64,000 nucleotides of DNA from Lytechinus variegatus (lineage: Eukaryota; Echinodermata; Echinoidea; Temnopleuroida; Toxopneustidae). This document shows, one piece after another, positions 1 to 12,040 of this stretch (positions are counted from its first letter, which is position 1; the number at the start of each line of letters is the position of its first letter). Both the position numbers and the translations under genes were made by a program. The notes under the pieces are model-generated. The model was not told where the DNA came from. It searched no databases and saw only the letters and a program-made list of their open reading frames with translations. The stretch covers positions 36,172,000 through 36,235,999 of the forward strand of contig NC_054749.1 in NCBI RefSeq assembly GCF_018143015.1, given 5' to 3'.

Positions 1-412
1 CCACTTTCCCTTTTCTTATGTTATTTCATGAAATTATAAATGTTTCATTATTCAAACATGCATAAATAATGTGTCTCCATTCTGGTGAAATAAGTTACGG
101 CAATAAATAACTAATGCACTTAATCAGTTGTCAATCCAATTGTTTTAGTTCTTGGTAGAATTTTTTTAATAAATCTAATTTCATACAATAAAACACAAAA
201 GAACAAGTGGGATATGACATCTTTAGCCCACCTGATGAATGTTCATGAAGACATGCCTAGATCATCGGAATAATGCAAATCTTTAAAATTCATCAATTTC
301 GTTAATTTGTTATCCGATTTTGATCAAAATTTTCAGTATTTTGCTTGGTAAATTTTACTCTATTGAGATATAAATGTCCCCACCCTGGACCATCCCTTTA
401 AAACTGTAGGCT
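1..412. other. Unassigned AT-rich DNA
   Basis: No convincing coding region, RNA gene or repeat boundary is visible. The stretch is AT-rich with short homopolymers only. Confidence 0.5.
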
Positions 413-414
413 AT

Positions 415-500
415 TGTTGCATTGATGAAGGCTTCTGTGGTTGGAGTACCTGTCTCATAAACGGGAGATCCTTGGTTTGATCCCCGGCAGAGTCATATAA
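415..500 (+). repeat. tRNA-like SINE remnant
   Basis: A B-box-like GGTTTGATCCC lies at 474-484, preceded by an A-box-like TGGTTGGAGT and a CTCATAA anticodon-loop-like stretch at normal tRNA spacing. The flanking bases do not form an acceptor stem, so this is a tRNA-derived SINE head or a tRNA pseudogene rather than a working tRNA. Only the RNA polymerase III box pattern supports the call. Confidence 0.35.
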
Positions 501-662
501 AAGACTTAAAAAGTGGGAATTTCGGTCTTTTTGCTATGTGTGCTCATTCGTCATTATCCTAATATAATGGATAAGCAGGGTTATAATCCAGCATTATATT
601 TTCAGGGCCCATTGGAAGATCAGTCTATAGATGAAATGACTATCCTCTGGGTAAATCATTAC

Positions 663-675
663 TATCATCATCATC

Positions 676-706
<31 letters not shown>

Positions 707-735
707 CCACCAACACCACCACCATCATCATCGTC
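663..735. repeat. (CAT)n trinucleotide microsatellite
   Basis: About 70 bp of CAT/CAC repeats. It would read as a histidine run on the plus strand, but no gene context supports translation. Confidence 0.9.
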
Positions 736-1039
736 AAAATGACAGCCGTACCAAAAGAAATCATGGAAGGGGGGTCAAAAACGCTAAAATAATGAAAAAA
801 TGGTATATATTTCGCCAGCCTGGAAAGCTATGTGTTTACAGTCCAGTTTGCAAGGGTGTAAGAAGACTAATTACTTTGCACCAACACTCCGTGTTTAGGG
901 TCATGTGAGAGATGGGGCGGTCCCGGGAAACTTACTCATAATTGTTCTTTTGCTTCTCTGATTGTAACTCAAAATAATGTGTATACACATGCTAGAAAAC
1001 GAATTTGCTGATAATACCGGGGCTAATAAACTATCGTTG

Positions 1040-1320
1040 TATTTGTTTAGGGGGTCAAAATGAAGGGAATTCTTGCCAAGGGTGCCTTTTTGTTTCAAAT
1101 ACTTGTTAACGGTAGGGTTTCACACGCCAATACTTGTTTAGGGGTGCATTTTCAGAACATGGAAAATACTTGTTTAGGGTGCTTTTTCGAAAGGCCCATG
1201 GCCACGCGTCAATGGAAGTGCCCCCCCCCCCCAGTACAGCCAATACACTACCAGGGACTTCCTACAACACTGCCTGTAGACTGCAAATGGAGCTAATCTA
1301 TTCATCTTGAGGGGGGGGTG
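1040..1320. repeat. Degenerate internal repeat with poly-C run
   Basis: Three imperfect copies of a module containing ACTTGTTTAGGG or a close variant occur at 1100-1190, followed by a poly-C tract near 1220 and a poly-G tract near 1310. The style (short modules and a GGGGTGC motif ending in a C run) resembles the repeats at 12.0-12.7 and 53.6-54.1 kb. Element ends are not resolved. Confidence 0.4.
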
Positions 1321-2920
1321 CGTCGGCATTCCGACCAAATTCGAAAGAACGGGTCATTTTTTCCCCTTATTTGTACTATCATATTCCATTCTCTAGCAGG
1401 AAATTGGCTTGAAGTATAATCGTTGCTTATAGTTTTATTTAATTCAATCACTAAACTCGTAACATTTTAGTCGTCAATGTCCTTTTTAAAGAGAAATAAA
1501 AACAATACTGAAGGAAAGGATGATGATCACATGTTAAGTTCAAATTGTTCACAAAGAATTATCAAATGAAAAAAAATATTTAACGGCATTCGACTTTTGA
1601 AAAAAATGAATGCTAAAGCTGAAGCTTCATGAACCTTTACAAAAACTTTAATAGAACCAATTAAACCAACAAGATATTTCTGCTTCCTTCCCATTACTTT
1701 GGCTCACGTGCGGAAACAGTTTAAACAGATTTTATCTTCTAAACTGGATCTACTTCCAGGTCTTAACAAATAATGATATCATTTTGACTTTGTACTTTGA
1801 TGATAATTATGAATAGTTTTGTCACGCAAAGTTTACTTTTCACTTGCCGTATCTATTGAGTATGTTTGCATCTTTTGTCATTTTGCTGCCTATAATTATT
1901 ATAGCCTATTTTACGTCCATTTCCTTGGCACGATCATCTCGCATTCTTTAGACATTTAACAAAAATAAAGTCACCGTCATTAAAAAAAAAAACTTTCAAG
2001 ATTTTGAATCGTAAATATTGTGAGTTTTACACCTGTGAGTCAATATCAAATAAGGTTTTTAGCTAATACCTGAAATGACACATGGTCAGTAATGGAAAAT
2101 TAGTATATTTTCATTATTTTAAATCAAGTACATTTTCAATATACAAAATGATTCAGAAAACTCCAACATGGTTTAGTTTGAGTTCAAATTCATTTCAGAT
2201 CATATGTAAAGTAAGTTTATAATACATATATATGTGTGTGTATGTATTAACAAAAATATTTTATTTTATTTCGTGCTCTGCCTCATCACAGACATCGAGC
2301 ACTCTTAATTACATGCAAGGATAGCATTCACCAAGTGTGTATATATATATATATATATAATTAATGATCACGTAAAATAAATCGAGAGCTATAAAGAGAA
2401 GCAATATTAAAATGTGGCGAATGTAGAAGGTCAGGAGAGTGATGGGATTATCATGATATGGAGGAAAACTCAAACACCATAATTATGGCATGCTTCGAGA
2501 TGGGCCGATCTTGACCCAACGCTAAAAATATGCACTTGCTCAAAATATAATTGTTTTAAGTAAGAGAGTCAAAGTTAGTGACCAAGCATATATAATGTTT
2601 AAATTAATATGCTTAAAATACAAGCACTTCTTGTTGCTCGCCCTTGCTTTTGTGCTCACATAAAGATTTAGCTATCAAATTAAAGAGGAGATATTTAACT
2701 TTTTAGGCATGTGATTTTCTTTTTGAAATTTTAATAACCCCCGCCAAATGACTTTTTGCTATCCTTTCTTCAAATTATTTTACTCACTCCTGCGTGAATG
2801 AAAAATCTTGTATGTTATACCAGCTGAAAGAGGGCATTCTACGCTTTACAATGATGATGAAGTTATGATAAATCATCGCTAAATCTAGTCGGTTTCGTTT
2901 TTTGTGGGACGCACTGTATG
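1321..2920. other. Unassigned AT-rich DNA
   Basis: No gene is recognised. It holds a short GT/TA tract at about 2225-2245 and a (TA)n run at 2339-2359. Confidence 0.5.
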
Positions 2921-3425
2921 ATTGATTGATTGATTTTATTCGTCAAGAATATCACAAGAGTATCACAATGAAATTGAAGAATACCTTGACAGGATAGCCC
3001 ATGAAAGCCGAAAGGCTTATTTCCAATGGGATCCTATAGTTAGTATAAAACATTAACATATTGTAACAAAACTGGAATGCGGTAAAAAAAAATGAAATAC
3101 ATACATACATATCCATCAGTCAAGTAATATGCAAACATCTAAATCAAACATCAATCCTCCTAATATGTGAGACAAGATTTTATTTTAACATACCCTAATG
3201 TATACATTATCTACAATAGTAGAAACCAACTGTACAAAATGTGTGATTTTTAATGGTAATATTGCTCTCGAGTAGCTTCCCGTCTTAGGTGCTTCTTTAA
3301 TGCACACTTAAATTGAGAAAATATTTTAACTGCTTTTACTTCTATAGGAAGAGCATTCCAAGATTGGATGCCATTAAAATAAAAAGTGTTCCCTATATGT
3401 CCTTCACGTTTTGGTAATAAATATA
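2921..3425 (-). mobile_element. LINE 3' end (CR1/L2/Jockey-like reverse transcriptase C-terminus)
   Basis: Read on the minus strand, the sequence encodes about 45 residues including GNTFYFNGIQSWNALP and a following FK..LKKHL segment. This is the usual C-terminal end of non-LTR reverse transcriptase polyproteins of the CR1/L2/Jockey group. It is followed by noncoding sequence and ends in a short (GATT)n tail at 2921-2935 (plus-strand notation), which gives the 3' terminus. The upstream side runs into a (TA)n microsatellite at 3430-3462, so the element is strongly 5'-truncated. The clade within non-LTR elements is not certain. Confidence 0.65.
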
Positions 3426-3429
3426 CATA

Positions 3430-3462
3430 TACTGTATATATATATATATATATATATATATG
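3430..3462. repeat. (TA)n microsatellite
   Basis: Alternating TA of about 30 bp next to the truncated LINE end. Confidence 0.9.
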
Positions 3463-3599
3463 TGGGTAGTAGAATGAAGGGATTGCTTGCTGTAAAAAAA
3501 AACCCTCAAAGATACTACCTATTTGCCGGAAAACATATGCAGAAAAGGATATTTTTACTTGAAGGCCTATACTTGTCAGCATTTGTGTCTGTGATGTTT

Positions 3600-5560
3600 A
3601 TTCAAGCTACAACGAAATAAGCTTGGGCGATTGCATCTCATGATTAAATTCTATTTCAAGAAAATAAATACATGTATTTCGGATTTCGCAGTAAAATTAT
3701 AAGGAAGGTGAATAACATTGTATTGTAACATCTTTGTCTAGAGCAAATAATGAATCAAATTATGATAACATTTTATTATAGCGTTTGGGTCTTGATAAAA
3801 AATAGCTTAAAAATTCGAACGCGGCAAGGACGGCGGGGGGGGGGGTATGTTTTCTACTGTTAACAATTATAGAATTATAAATTCTATATTGTGATTTTTG
3901 TTTTATTAAATAGGGAAAATGGTTGCACGTAAACCAGAGTGATAAGTAAAAAGGAAAAGAATAGCTCGCTGCCAAATGTACCTCAAGGATCTAATGTTAC
4001 CTCCACTAATGAATATAAAAAGTAATTGAACCCAAAATAAACTAGCGAAACCAAAAACATACACTTTATAACAATATAAAAGCCTTATAGGACGCCTATA
4101 TTTGGCCATATCATGTGTGGATGATTTTAAAAAAAAGTTACTCGGTGAATAAAGGGTATAAAATATAGGATAGGATCTCGTTGCATAAAAGTTACTATTA
4201 TGGTAATGTTAACGTTGTCATGCAGTGGAAACTACTATGGTAACACTAATCAACGGCCAATCAAAACCAAGGATTCCATGGAAGTAACTATTGCTTGGAA
4301 AACTCAATATTTGTAAAAAAAAAAATAATAATAAAATAAAGAAAGAAAAATAGAAAAAGGATCTTTTAATAATTAGGAGGCATTTGGAAGAATACGACAG
4401 TGTAAGAAACGTGCATCTGCTTGATTTTTTAATTTTATTAATATCACATGTCATGAATAATAATAGAAGATTGATAAGATCTTATCAATCAGTAATCACA
4501 GTAAGATTCTTATCAATCACAGTTTTCTCTGAATCCATCTAATGCGAACATTTAATTAACTATTTTTTGAAATATGAATGATCAGTATTTCGTTCGACAT
4601 CTCTTGTACTTTCTATAAAAGTACAAGTTACTTTGGAATAATTTTCAGCTGTTATACTGATCCAAGTTAGGTCACATATGGTTTTAAAATCTTATAATTT
4701 CCCGTGTTTGGTGAGAGTCATGCAAAGTTTAGCAGACGACACAACATTGTCAAATATTAATTTTTATTCCCGAGGTAATAATATGTCATGTAAAAGCGCT
4801 TTACCGTTAGGGACACAATGTGATAAGCGCTGAAAAAATGTTAATATCATTATAATTATCATTATCTATATCATGAAGTAAATAATTCGGTTTAGAAACT
4901 AAACAAAAACGTGTGCACAGATGAAATGACAGAAAGTTAAGAGAAGATTGGATGGAGGCAATGATTGGCTATCTTGTGAAACACAACATACATAGCTTGA
5001 TCATATCAACAGTTATTCATCACAGAGGAATACAGTTAATAATGATATGTGGGATTTCTTTACCCGAAAAAAGACACTATTATGGAGATTTTGTAAATAT
5101 ATTCAATGAACTTTCACTTTAAAGAGAGCTTCATGATTGACGATCGATTATCCCATACACTTTTGAGAGCCCCAATTTCATTTCATTATTTGTTTCATAA
5201 ATATCATCGTCATCATCATAATCACCATCTTTATCTTTATCATTTTTATCATGGTTATTCTTCCGATTGTTAATGGGCCCATAATGAGCATTATGTATTG
5301 CATTATTAGTTTCATTTCGTCTTTTATTTTATTTTCATTATCATTCTCATTTTTTTTTTCATTATAGATATCTACATGTATTTGAATTTATTAGATGATT
5401 TTATCACGCGTCATCAATATCCTCAATACAAGTTAATAGATAAATCAATTGGCATAGGTGAAATCCCGTGATGCTGTTCAAACAGCTTTAAAAAAAATAT
5501 AGAAATATTACAAGGTCCGGAAATATCCAGTCTAGGCGTGGAACAACGATCTCCTGCTTC
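3600..5560. other. Unassigned AT-rich DNA
   Basis: No gene found. There is a poly-G run near 3835 and ATC-rich low-complexity sequence around 5200-5370. Confidence 0.5.
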
Positions 5561-5703
5561 CTTTATCAAACATTTAAATTTGAATTATCGTCAAATGCTG
5601 GAAGAGCGATTAAAGAGCCGCTTACTCGAGTATTATTTGCTCCTTGACCTGGTGTGTACACAAACACCATGATAGGGAAGGGGGAGGGCTTTATTCGTGT
5701 TCC

Positions 5704-6414
5704 TTGCGTGCAGAGAGCACCAAGACCTTTATCTATACCAAACAATGGATAAAGATGATGACAGACTTGCGTGCGAATACGGCAAACAATCATTATGTAA
5801 ATGGTTTTGTTTGTCAAACTACTTCAAGCCCCTCTGATTTCTCCCTTTTTACCCCGTTTTTTTTATTTTACATTTCAATCATTCAGTCACGGCGGAGTGC
5901 ACTCTTTCAGTGCAGGCGGTTTCGTTGGCACGCAATTTTCTCTTTGATACAAAGGATACGCTGGATGGGCTCGCACGCAAAGTCTGCTCGTACTTAACTT
6001 AACTGTTATACAGTGTCCGCGCGCTGATTGTGTAGTCTGTTTCTACAGGCATTTTTCCATTACTGATTAAATTAAGTATTGTTCCGTTACCCCCAAAACT
6101 AGACGTTTCTGGAAAATTCATAAATTCATTAAAATAAACTATTAAGAATCCTTATTCATCTCCTAATGACATCATAAAGATGAGTGTGAGTATATGGGTG
6201 TCGATTTGTGTTGTACATATATTGTTCTAGGGGGATGATCTATTGTTTCATCCCCCGAAAGTATAGTATGACGTCACGGATCGACACCAGTGGAGTCAGT
6301 GATATGATTTTTAACAGTAATAAACCAAGACTACGCTAACAAGGTCGTGAGGAGAAGAGTGCACGCAAACTGGGGTGAGTGTTTATGGCTCTCATGCACG
6401 AAAAGATTCACGCA
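5704..6414. promoter_or_regulatory. Cluster of XRE-like TTGCGTG sites upstream of CYP1-like gene
   Basis: Five copies of TTGCGTG are visible: plus strand at 5704-5710 and 5767-5773, minus strand (CACGCAA) at 5929-5935, 5974-5980 and 6362-6368. A weaker TGCGTG core is on the minus strand at 6409-6414. A perfect CRE palindrome TGACGTCA lies at 6269-6276. TNGCGTG is the known core bound by the aryl hydrocarbon receptor/ARNT dimer, which controls vertebrate CYP1 genes. The cluster lies about 0.3-1.0 kb before the start codon of the CYP1-like gene. Function is inferred from motif and position only. Confidence 0.55.
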
Positions 6415-6541
6415 CTTTTATTTATTGGTGAATAACATCTATGGGCTAGCTAGATCGATTTCATTGGTTGATTGAGTAAGAATGCTGAAAGAACAAGCCG
6501 TCTTGGAACGTGATGCTTGCATAACTTGGTTGACACAAGAC

Positions 6542-6549
6542 TATTTAAG
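6542..6549 (+). promoter_or_regulatory. TATA-like box of CYP1-like gene 1
   Basis: TATTTAAG lies about 140 bp before the ATG at 6687. A transcription start near 6570-6580 would give a 5' UTR of roughly 110 nt without an intron. Confidence 0.4.
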
Positions 6550-6686
6550 GACACTCGATAACTAGTATCTTCACTTATCAACCTGTTCGTCTTTAAAGGC
6601 ACATCCAAGAATCGTCGACGAATATTGTTGAAGACAATCTTCTTTTCGAATTTTGAACTTAATTGTTTCTACCGAAAGTCTCCAAG

Positions 6687-8333
6687 ATGTTGGACGTTAG
6701 TGCAACCACCTCGATGAGTCCTGGGTCTCAGTATTTGAGTCAGACCATTGCATCTTACTTCCTACTCGTCACTGTCGTTATTCTCGTCACCCGAGTATGG
6801 TTATCAGAATCATCTAGGCCTAAAGCAATCAAGATGAAGTCATCATCGAGCCGAGATGACACAAGACCTCTTCCTGGTCCGTATGGCATCCCTATTCTTG
6901 GTAACATGCTGTCTCTTGGTCGTTCTGATCCACACCTTTCTCTCATGAATCTCGCCAAGAAGTTCGGATCCATCTTCCAGATTCGGCTCGGCAGTCGACC
7001 AGTTCTAGTTTTGAATGGTTACGAGGCAATCCACAAGGCGCTCATTAAACAAGCTGTGATCTTTGCTGGACGTCCTAAGCTCTTTACTTTTGAGCTTATA
7101 AATAATGGGGGCAAGAGTGAGACATCGCTGACTTTTGCTGATTATGGTGAGTCATGGAAAGTGCATCGGAAACTGGCGGAATCTTCTCTACGCCATTTCA
7201 CTGCTGGTAGTCAGGTGAAGTTCGTTGAATCTGTGGTTTCAACTGAGGCCTCAGAACTCGTCAAACATATCAAAAATATGGCATTCGACGAGAACAACAA
7301 CAACACAACTAGTACCCAATGCAAATCTCTTCCTGAGAATGTTGGTAATATCCGAAATGTTCTTCGCCTTGCTGTTAGTAACGTGATGTGCTGGTTCATG
7401 TTCAGCAAACGACATACTTATGAAGATGAAGCCCTTCTTAAACTTATAAGTATTTCTGATCGCTTCTCAGCCGCCGCGGCTAGCGGCAATCCAGTCGACT
7501 TCATGCCATGGCTCCGTATCTTTTTCCAGAAAGCAACGAGCGATTTTAAAGCCATGCTTAAAGAATTCCGTACTTTCGTGACTGGAAATCTTCTTGACGC
7601 CCATACGGCAGAATACAAGGACGGTTCTGAGCGTGATATCCTTGATCATCTCGTTACATCAGGACGACGCTTCAACCAAGATGAAAATAAGAAAACATCC
7701 ATTGATGAGGGAGTGTTGCTAGATACTTGTTTTGACTATTTTGGAGCTGGGTTTGAGACTGTATCAACTACCTTTGAATGGTGTTTACTCTACATGGCTG
7801 CATATCCTGACATTCAGTGCAAACTCCAGCAAGAAATCGACGAGATGGTGGGTCAAGATCGAATACCATCTCTTCAAGACCGTGATAAACTACCTCTTGT
7901 GCAATCTTGTATCCTAGAAATATTACGCCACTCCACCCCCGTCACTTTCGCTATCCCTCACAGTACTACCTCCGATACGGTCCTCGACGGTTTTTTCGTT
8001 CCTAAGGATACAGTTGTCTTCACAAACCTTTATTCGGCTCATTTCGACCCTGAGGTATGGGATGAACCAGAAAAGTTCGATGCGAGTCGTTTCCTAACAT
8101 CGGAGGGTTCTATCGATCTGGAGATGAAGAAACATGTGATTCCATTTAGCGTTGGACGCAGACGATGCATCGGATCAGATTTGGCGCGAATCGAACTCTT
8201 TCTCTTCTTCTCCATCTTCCTCCAAAACTTTTCAATCGAGCATTCACAAGACGGTCCAGTGAGCATGGAAGGGATTGACGGGTTAGCAAGACGACCAAAA
8301 CATTTCAATGTCAATTTAATTTCAAGAAAATAA
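6687..8333 (+). CDS. CYP1-like cytochrome P450 (clan 2), intronless
   Basis: A microsomal P450 of 548 residues: a haem-thiolate monooxygenase anchored in the ER and fed by NADPH-P450 reductase. An N-terminal hydrophobic anchor is followed by the proline-rich hinge RPLPGP (about residues 60-65). The I-helix oxygen-binding motif is FGAGFET (352-358), the K-helix ExxR is EILR (411-414), and the haem-binding loop is FSVGRRRCIG with ligand Cys494. FGAGFET and IPHSTTSDT closely resemble vertebrate CYP1 signatures, so CYP1-like is preferred over CYP17 or CYP2. The start is the first ATG after an in-frame stop at 6660-6662 and has A at -3. The whole reading frame is one exon. TTGCGTG sites upstream fit AhR control. 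AATAAA overlaps the stop codon. The substrate is unknown. A related gene lies at 28.3-29.9 kb on the other strand. Confidence 0.93.
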   Translation: MLDVSATTSMSPGSQYLSQTIASYFLLVTVVILVTRVWLSESSRPKAIKMKSSSSRDDTRPLPGPYGIPILGNMLSLGRSDPHLSLMNLAKKFGSIFQIRLGSRPVLVLNGYEAIHKALIKQAVIFAGRPKLFTFELINNGGKSETSLTFADYGESWKVHRKLAESSLRHFTAGSQVKFVESVVSTEASELVKHIKNMAFDENNNNTTSTQCKSLPENVGNIRNVLRLAVSNVMCWFMFSKRHTYEDEALLKLISISDRFSAAAASGNPVDFMPWLRIFFQKATSDFKAMLKEFRTFVTGNLLDAHTAEYKDGSERDILDHLVTSGRRFNQDENKKTSIDEGVLLDTCFDYFGAGFETVSTTFEWCLLYMAAYPDIQCKLQQEIDEMVGQDRIPSLQDRDKLPLVQSCILEILRHSTPVTFAIPHSTTSDTVLDGFFVPKDTVVFTNLYSAHFDPEVWDEPEKFDASRFLTSEGSIDLEMKKHVIPFSVGRRRCIGSDLARIELFLFFSIFLQNFSIEHSQDGPVSMEGIDGLARRPKHFNVNLISRK

Positions 8334-9034
8334 ACCGATCTATTATTTCAAGTGAATTTATGTTTATTTAGATATAGTACCAAAGAGTGTATCGCGCATA
8401 GACTATGAATTAATTGTATTGAATGTAAATACAAACCAAAGACCTACAGTGCTGTACACAATATTAATATTATGTCAATAGATGAGAATTTTTATTTTCT
8501 GTATATCTGTATGTCATATCTCATGTATTTCGTTCAATTTGAAAGTGTTGGTAGTGTTTCATGAAAATCAAACAAATCGTTTTATATCGATGAAGTTTAT
8601 TTTCGGATAGTGAAGTTTCATTCAGTACAATGTCTTTCAATAAATGATTGTCCAGTTGTTGTCAAGTTCTCGTCATATACCACTCAATTCTGTCATCAGC
8701 ATGATCAGTCACTGCGTTGTTACCTCAATTTACTTGGCGATAAACTTAGAAAGCCAAATTGTAAACATGTAAATGCAAGCCTATATGTATATAATTATGT
8801 AATGTTTATTATGCACATAGTTCAAAATATATGTGAAGGGCCCAAATATCAAACGAATAGACAGATGTAAAGCGGAGACATAGTTCACAAATTTGATGTC
8901 GATAATTCGTTCAAATCTCGAATAAGGATTTTTTGCGAAATATTGATATTGGTAGTGATGTCTTCGTTTATTTTATCAATTCTTTAAAATATCGCGTAAT
9001 GCGGAGTTATTTCAGTAAAAAAATAGTTAATAGG
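8334..9034. other. 3' flank of CYP1-like gene 1
   Basis: AT-rich sequence that probably includes the 3' UTR. No other gene is seen. Confidence 0.5.
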
Positions 9035-9169
9035 GTCAGCTGGGTGCAACTGTTATTCTAGTCATATTTGACTATTCATTATATAGTCGTATTTTACTAG
9101 AACATAAGTATTTCTGACTAGAATATATGTCAGAAATGTGACAAGACATATCAGTTGCACCCAGCTGAC
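9035..9169. mobile_element. Miniature inverted-repeat element (135 bp)
   Basis: GTCAGCTGGGTGCAACTG at 9035-9052 is repeated as its exact reverse complement at 9152-9169, with an AT-rich interior that is itself partly palindromic. The form fits a nonautonomous DNA transposon. Target-site duplication is not clear. Confidence 0.65.
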
Positions 9170-12040
9170 TACTGGTCTAGTCAATTTCACTGATTTTTTT
9201 TAACAGTAGCTATCACCAAAGATGTACCTATAAAACTGTAGAAGGAATAATGGTTAAATATCATTTAAGTCAATGAAGTCATGTCAGTTGCTTATAGATA
9301 ATATTAATATAGCGATTTTCATGAAATACACAGATTAGAGTGGCTTATAATTTTCTTTAAAGGTCGAGTTCATTTCCAACTATGCCTGATTTGAATTGAG
9401 AGAGAAGAATCATATAACAACAAACATGACAAACCATAAAAAAATAGAATTAGTTAGTAAAATAAAAATTTGTGGATTTAATATTAACAATTCTCCTTCG
9501 TTCTTGTAAACATTGGTTAGGCACAATGCATGCAAAGGGGTACGCAAAGAAGGAGCTGAAAATCGCCAATGATGTCACTCCTTCAATTTTTTATGCGAAT
9601 TTTCAAACATTTCATTCTTTTTTGGTCCCTTGGCCTAAATTATTGAGTCCGTGTGTACTTGTATTACAACTACTGGTTATTAAATAAAATGTTTTCCTGA
9701 TATAATTTTTTAACAATGAAAGTAGAAACCCATACGTTCAGGTTAAAATACATTCCTATATTGTAGCTGATCTAGTTGGTGTTCACGAATGATTACAGTG
9801 ATCATGTTCCATAGACTAATACTACCTTCAAACCGCTAACGAAACAGACTCCAAACGGACCTATAATGATCGGTCAGGGGTCGTTGACTATAGCATGATA
9901 AAGGACAATGTTTATAGTGATTTTGATAGTCAGGATGGTGATTCTGGTCTCAGTCACACCAAGCAGAAAGGCTCCAGACCGATCAAACATACTACATTAT
10001 TTCCAATGGCAATCCATCCATGGTATTGGTTAAGATTCGGTTTTATGTTGTAATTGTGACAGTACCTCTTTGAACACCAAGGACCTATTATGAGAGGAGC
10101 AAGTCCATGGTCCAATGGTACAACTTTGACGGGGGATCTTGACCGATGTACGTCCTCGAGATTGACATAATTATATCACTGCATTAGACACTTTTAAACA
10201 GAGAAAGAAAAAAATGCAACGAACGGTATTTCCTATTTACAAGTTCTAGTTCCACTCGAAAACCAGCTAACTTTATGGCCCATACATGCATACGAAATAT
10301 AGCTCTGTGTTATCTCCTACATGTCCTGCTCTTGAATCAGAAAGTCTGATATCCTGTTGAAAATTCCCCATTATTTTGGTTACACGTACCTTGGCTCAAA
10401 ATTAACAAAGAAATTGGATCGATTCATGAATGTACTCTCTACTTACGTTAAATAACATTCCATAACATACATGTATACAATTGTATTTGTATATGTTTTC
10501 CAATGATATTTATTAAAGAAATGAATCATAGGTAAATTTTCTTTTTCTCGGGAGTTTCTTTACTTTGAATCCAAAAAGAGATTCGATGAAAATTGTGGGT
10601 TGATGATTGCGAATGAGATAAAGAACAAAGAGCAAAATCTAAATACTGGATGGGGACATGCAAATCGACTTTGAATGAAAGGAAAATCTTTCTGCTTGCA
10701 GTTTAAATATGCAATCATGAAAACAAAAAGTTTTATTAGAAACTGTGAAGTTTGTGAAAGGATGAAGTGATGAAAAGAGAGAGATATATGACAAATATTT
10801 TTATTTTCCAATTTTCTTACTCGCCCTACCCCCTTCCCATCTCTCTTTCTTTACCTTGGTCGATCTCTTTCTACTTCCTCTAGCCCTCATTCTCCCACTG
10901 CATATCTCTTCATGTCAATTTTATGTGTATGTAAGGTGTGTGCGTATGTGTGTGTGGGTGAATGAGGGTGTGTGTTGTGTGCGCACGTATAGAATTTGTT
11001 TATAATTATAATTTGACATTCTCATTTACAATGATCACTAAAAATTATTGAAAATGAATTGTCATATTTTGACGTAGAATTTTTTTAAAATTTCATATTA
11101 AAAAGTGAGTTACTGAGGTGTATTATGTTTGTGAATGGGTCATGTTTGTGTTTAAGATTGGGTGTGTTGGTGGATGAGGATGTGTGTGATTCTATGGGAG
11201 TGAGTATGTATGTGTTGATCCCTTTGGTTCCCAGCTTTTTTTCCAGCATAATTTATGTTACGCATTAACATGCATACATTTATTGCAAAGAGAAACACAA
11301 TCATGAAAGTTTTGAAAAATAAAATCGGAAAAGGGGAAAAGGAATCATAGGCCTAAAGAAAAAATAATGCAAGTAGCATTTTGAGTATATCTTTTGATAA
11401 GATGATATTTAAGCAAAGCAATAGTCCCGGTATCCTATATTAAATAACATTCAATATTTGGCATATTGAAATCGCCATAGGTGTAATGATAACAACTTTT
11501 CATTTTTAAAAGGCAATTAATACATTTCTAATAATAATAATAATAATACCAACATGCTCATATAGCGCATATCACTGCCAAATGCGTCCCTATTTGTGAT
11601 TTGTTGAACTTTGACCTGTCTGCTTCTTTGCCCTTTCCTTTATTTTGTAAAAAATGGGCATTCAACATATATAAAGTATATTCTTTTTTTACCAAGATTT
11701 ACATAGTCAAAGTGGTCCATAAGTATTATATATATACAAAATATAGGATTATATGATAAATGTTTTTTTTTTTTGGGGGGGGGCTTTAAAGTTTTCCATG
11801 ATTGGATATCCGCTAATGACGTAATCAAGGGATATAGGCTTCATGATTTTACAATGTTGAGTTAAAATCCACATTACTCTGTCAAATCCCATAAAAATGT
11901 AAATTAAAACTTTTCAGGAATTTAGATATCCTACTTCATTTATGGAAAGAGATCTAATTTGATGTCAACGTAAAAAAAGTAACTTGAAATGACAGTATTT
12001 GACTTGTCAGGTGAACGACGGTTCAAAATCGAAATGGGCG
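9170..12040. other. Unassigned AT-rich DNA
   Basis: No gene is recognised. GT-rich low-complexity sequence runs over about 10925-10985 and 11120-11215, an (AAT)n run sits near 11530, and a T/G homopolymer pair near 11765. Confidence 0.5.

Noticed and set aside
513-908. Histidine-run reading frame
   Set aside because: It is a CAT/CAC microsatellite. Nothing outside the run looks protein-like and no promoter or splice context supports it.
6663-6686. Earlier start of CYP1-like gene 1
   Set aside because: The eight extra codons begin with TTG right after a stop. The first ATG is at 6687.
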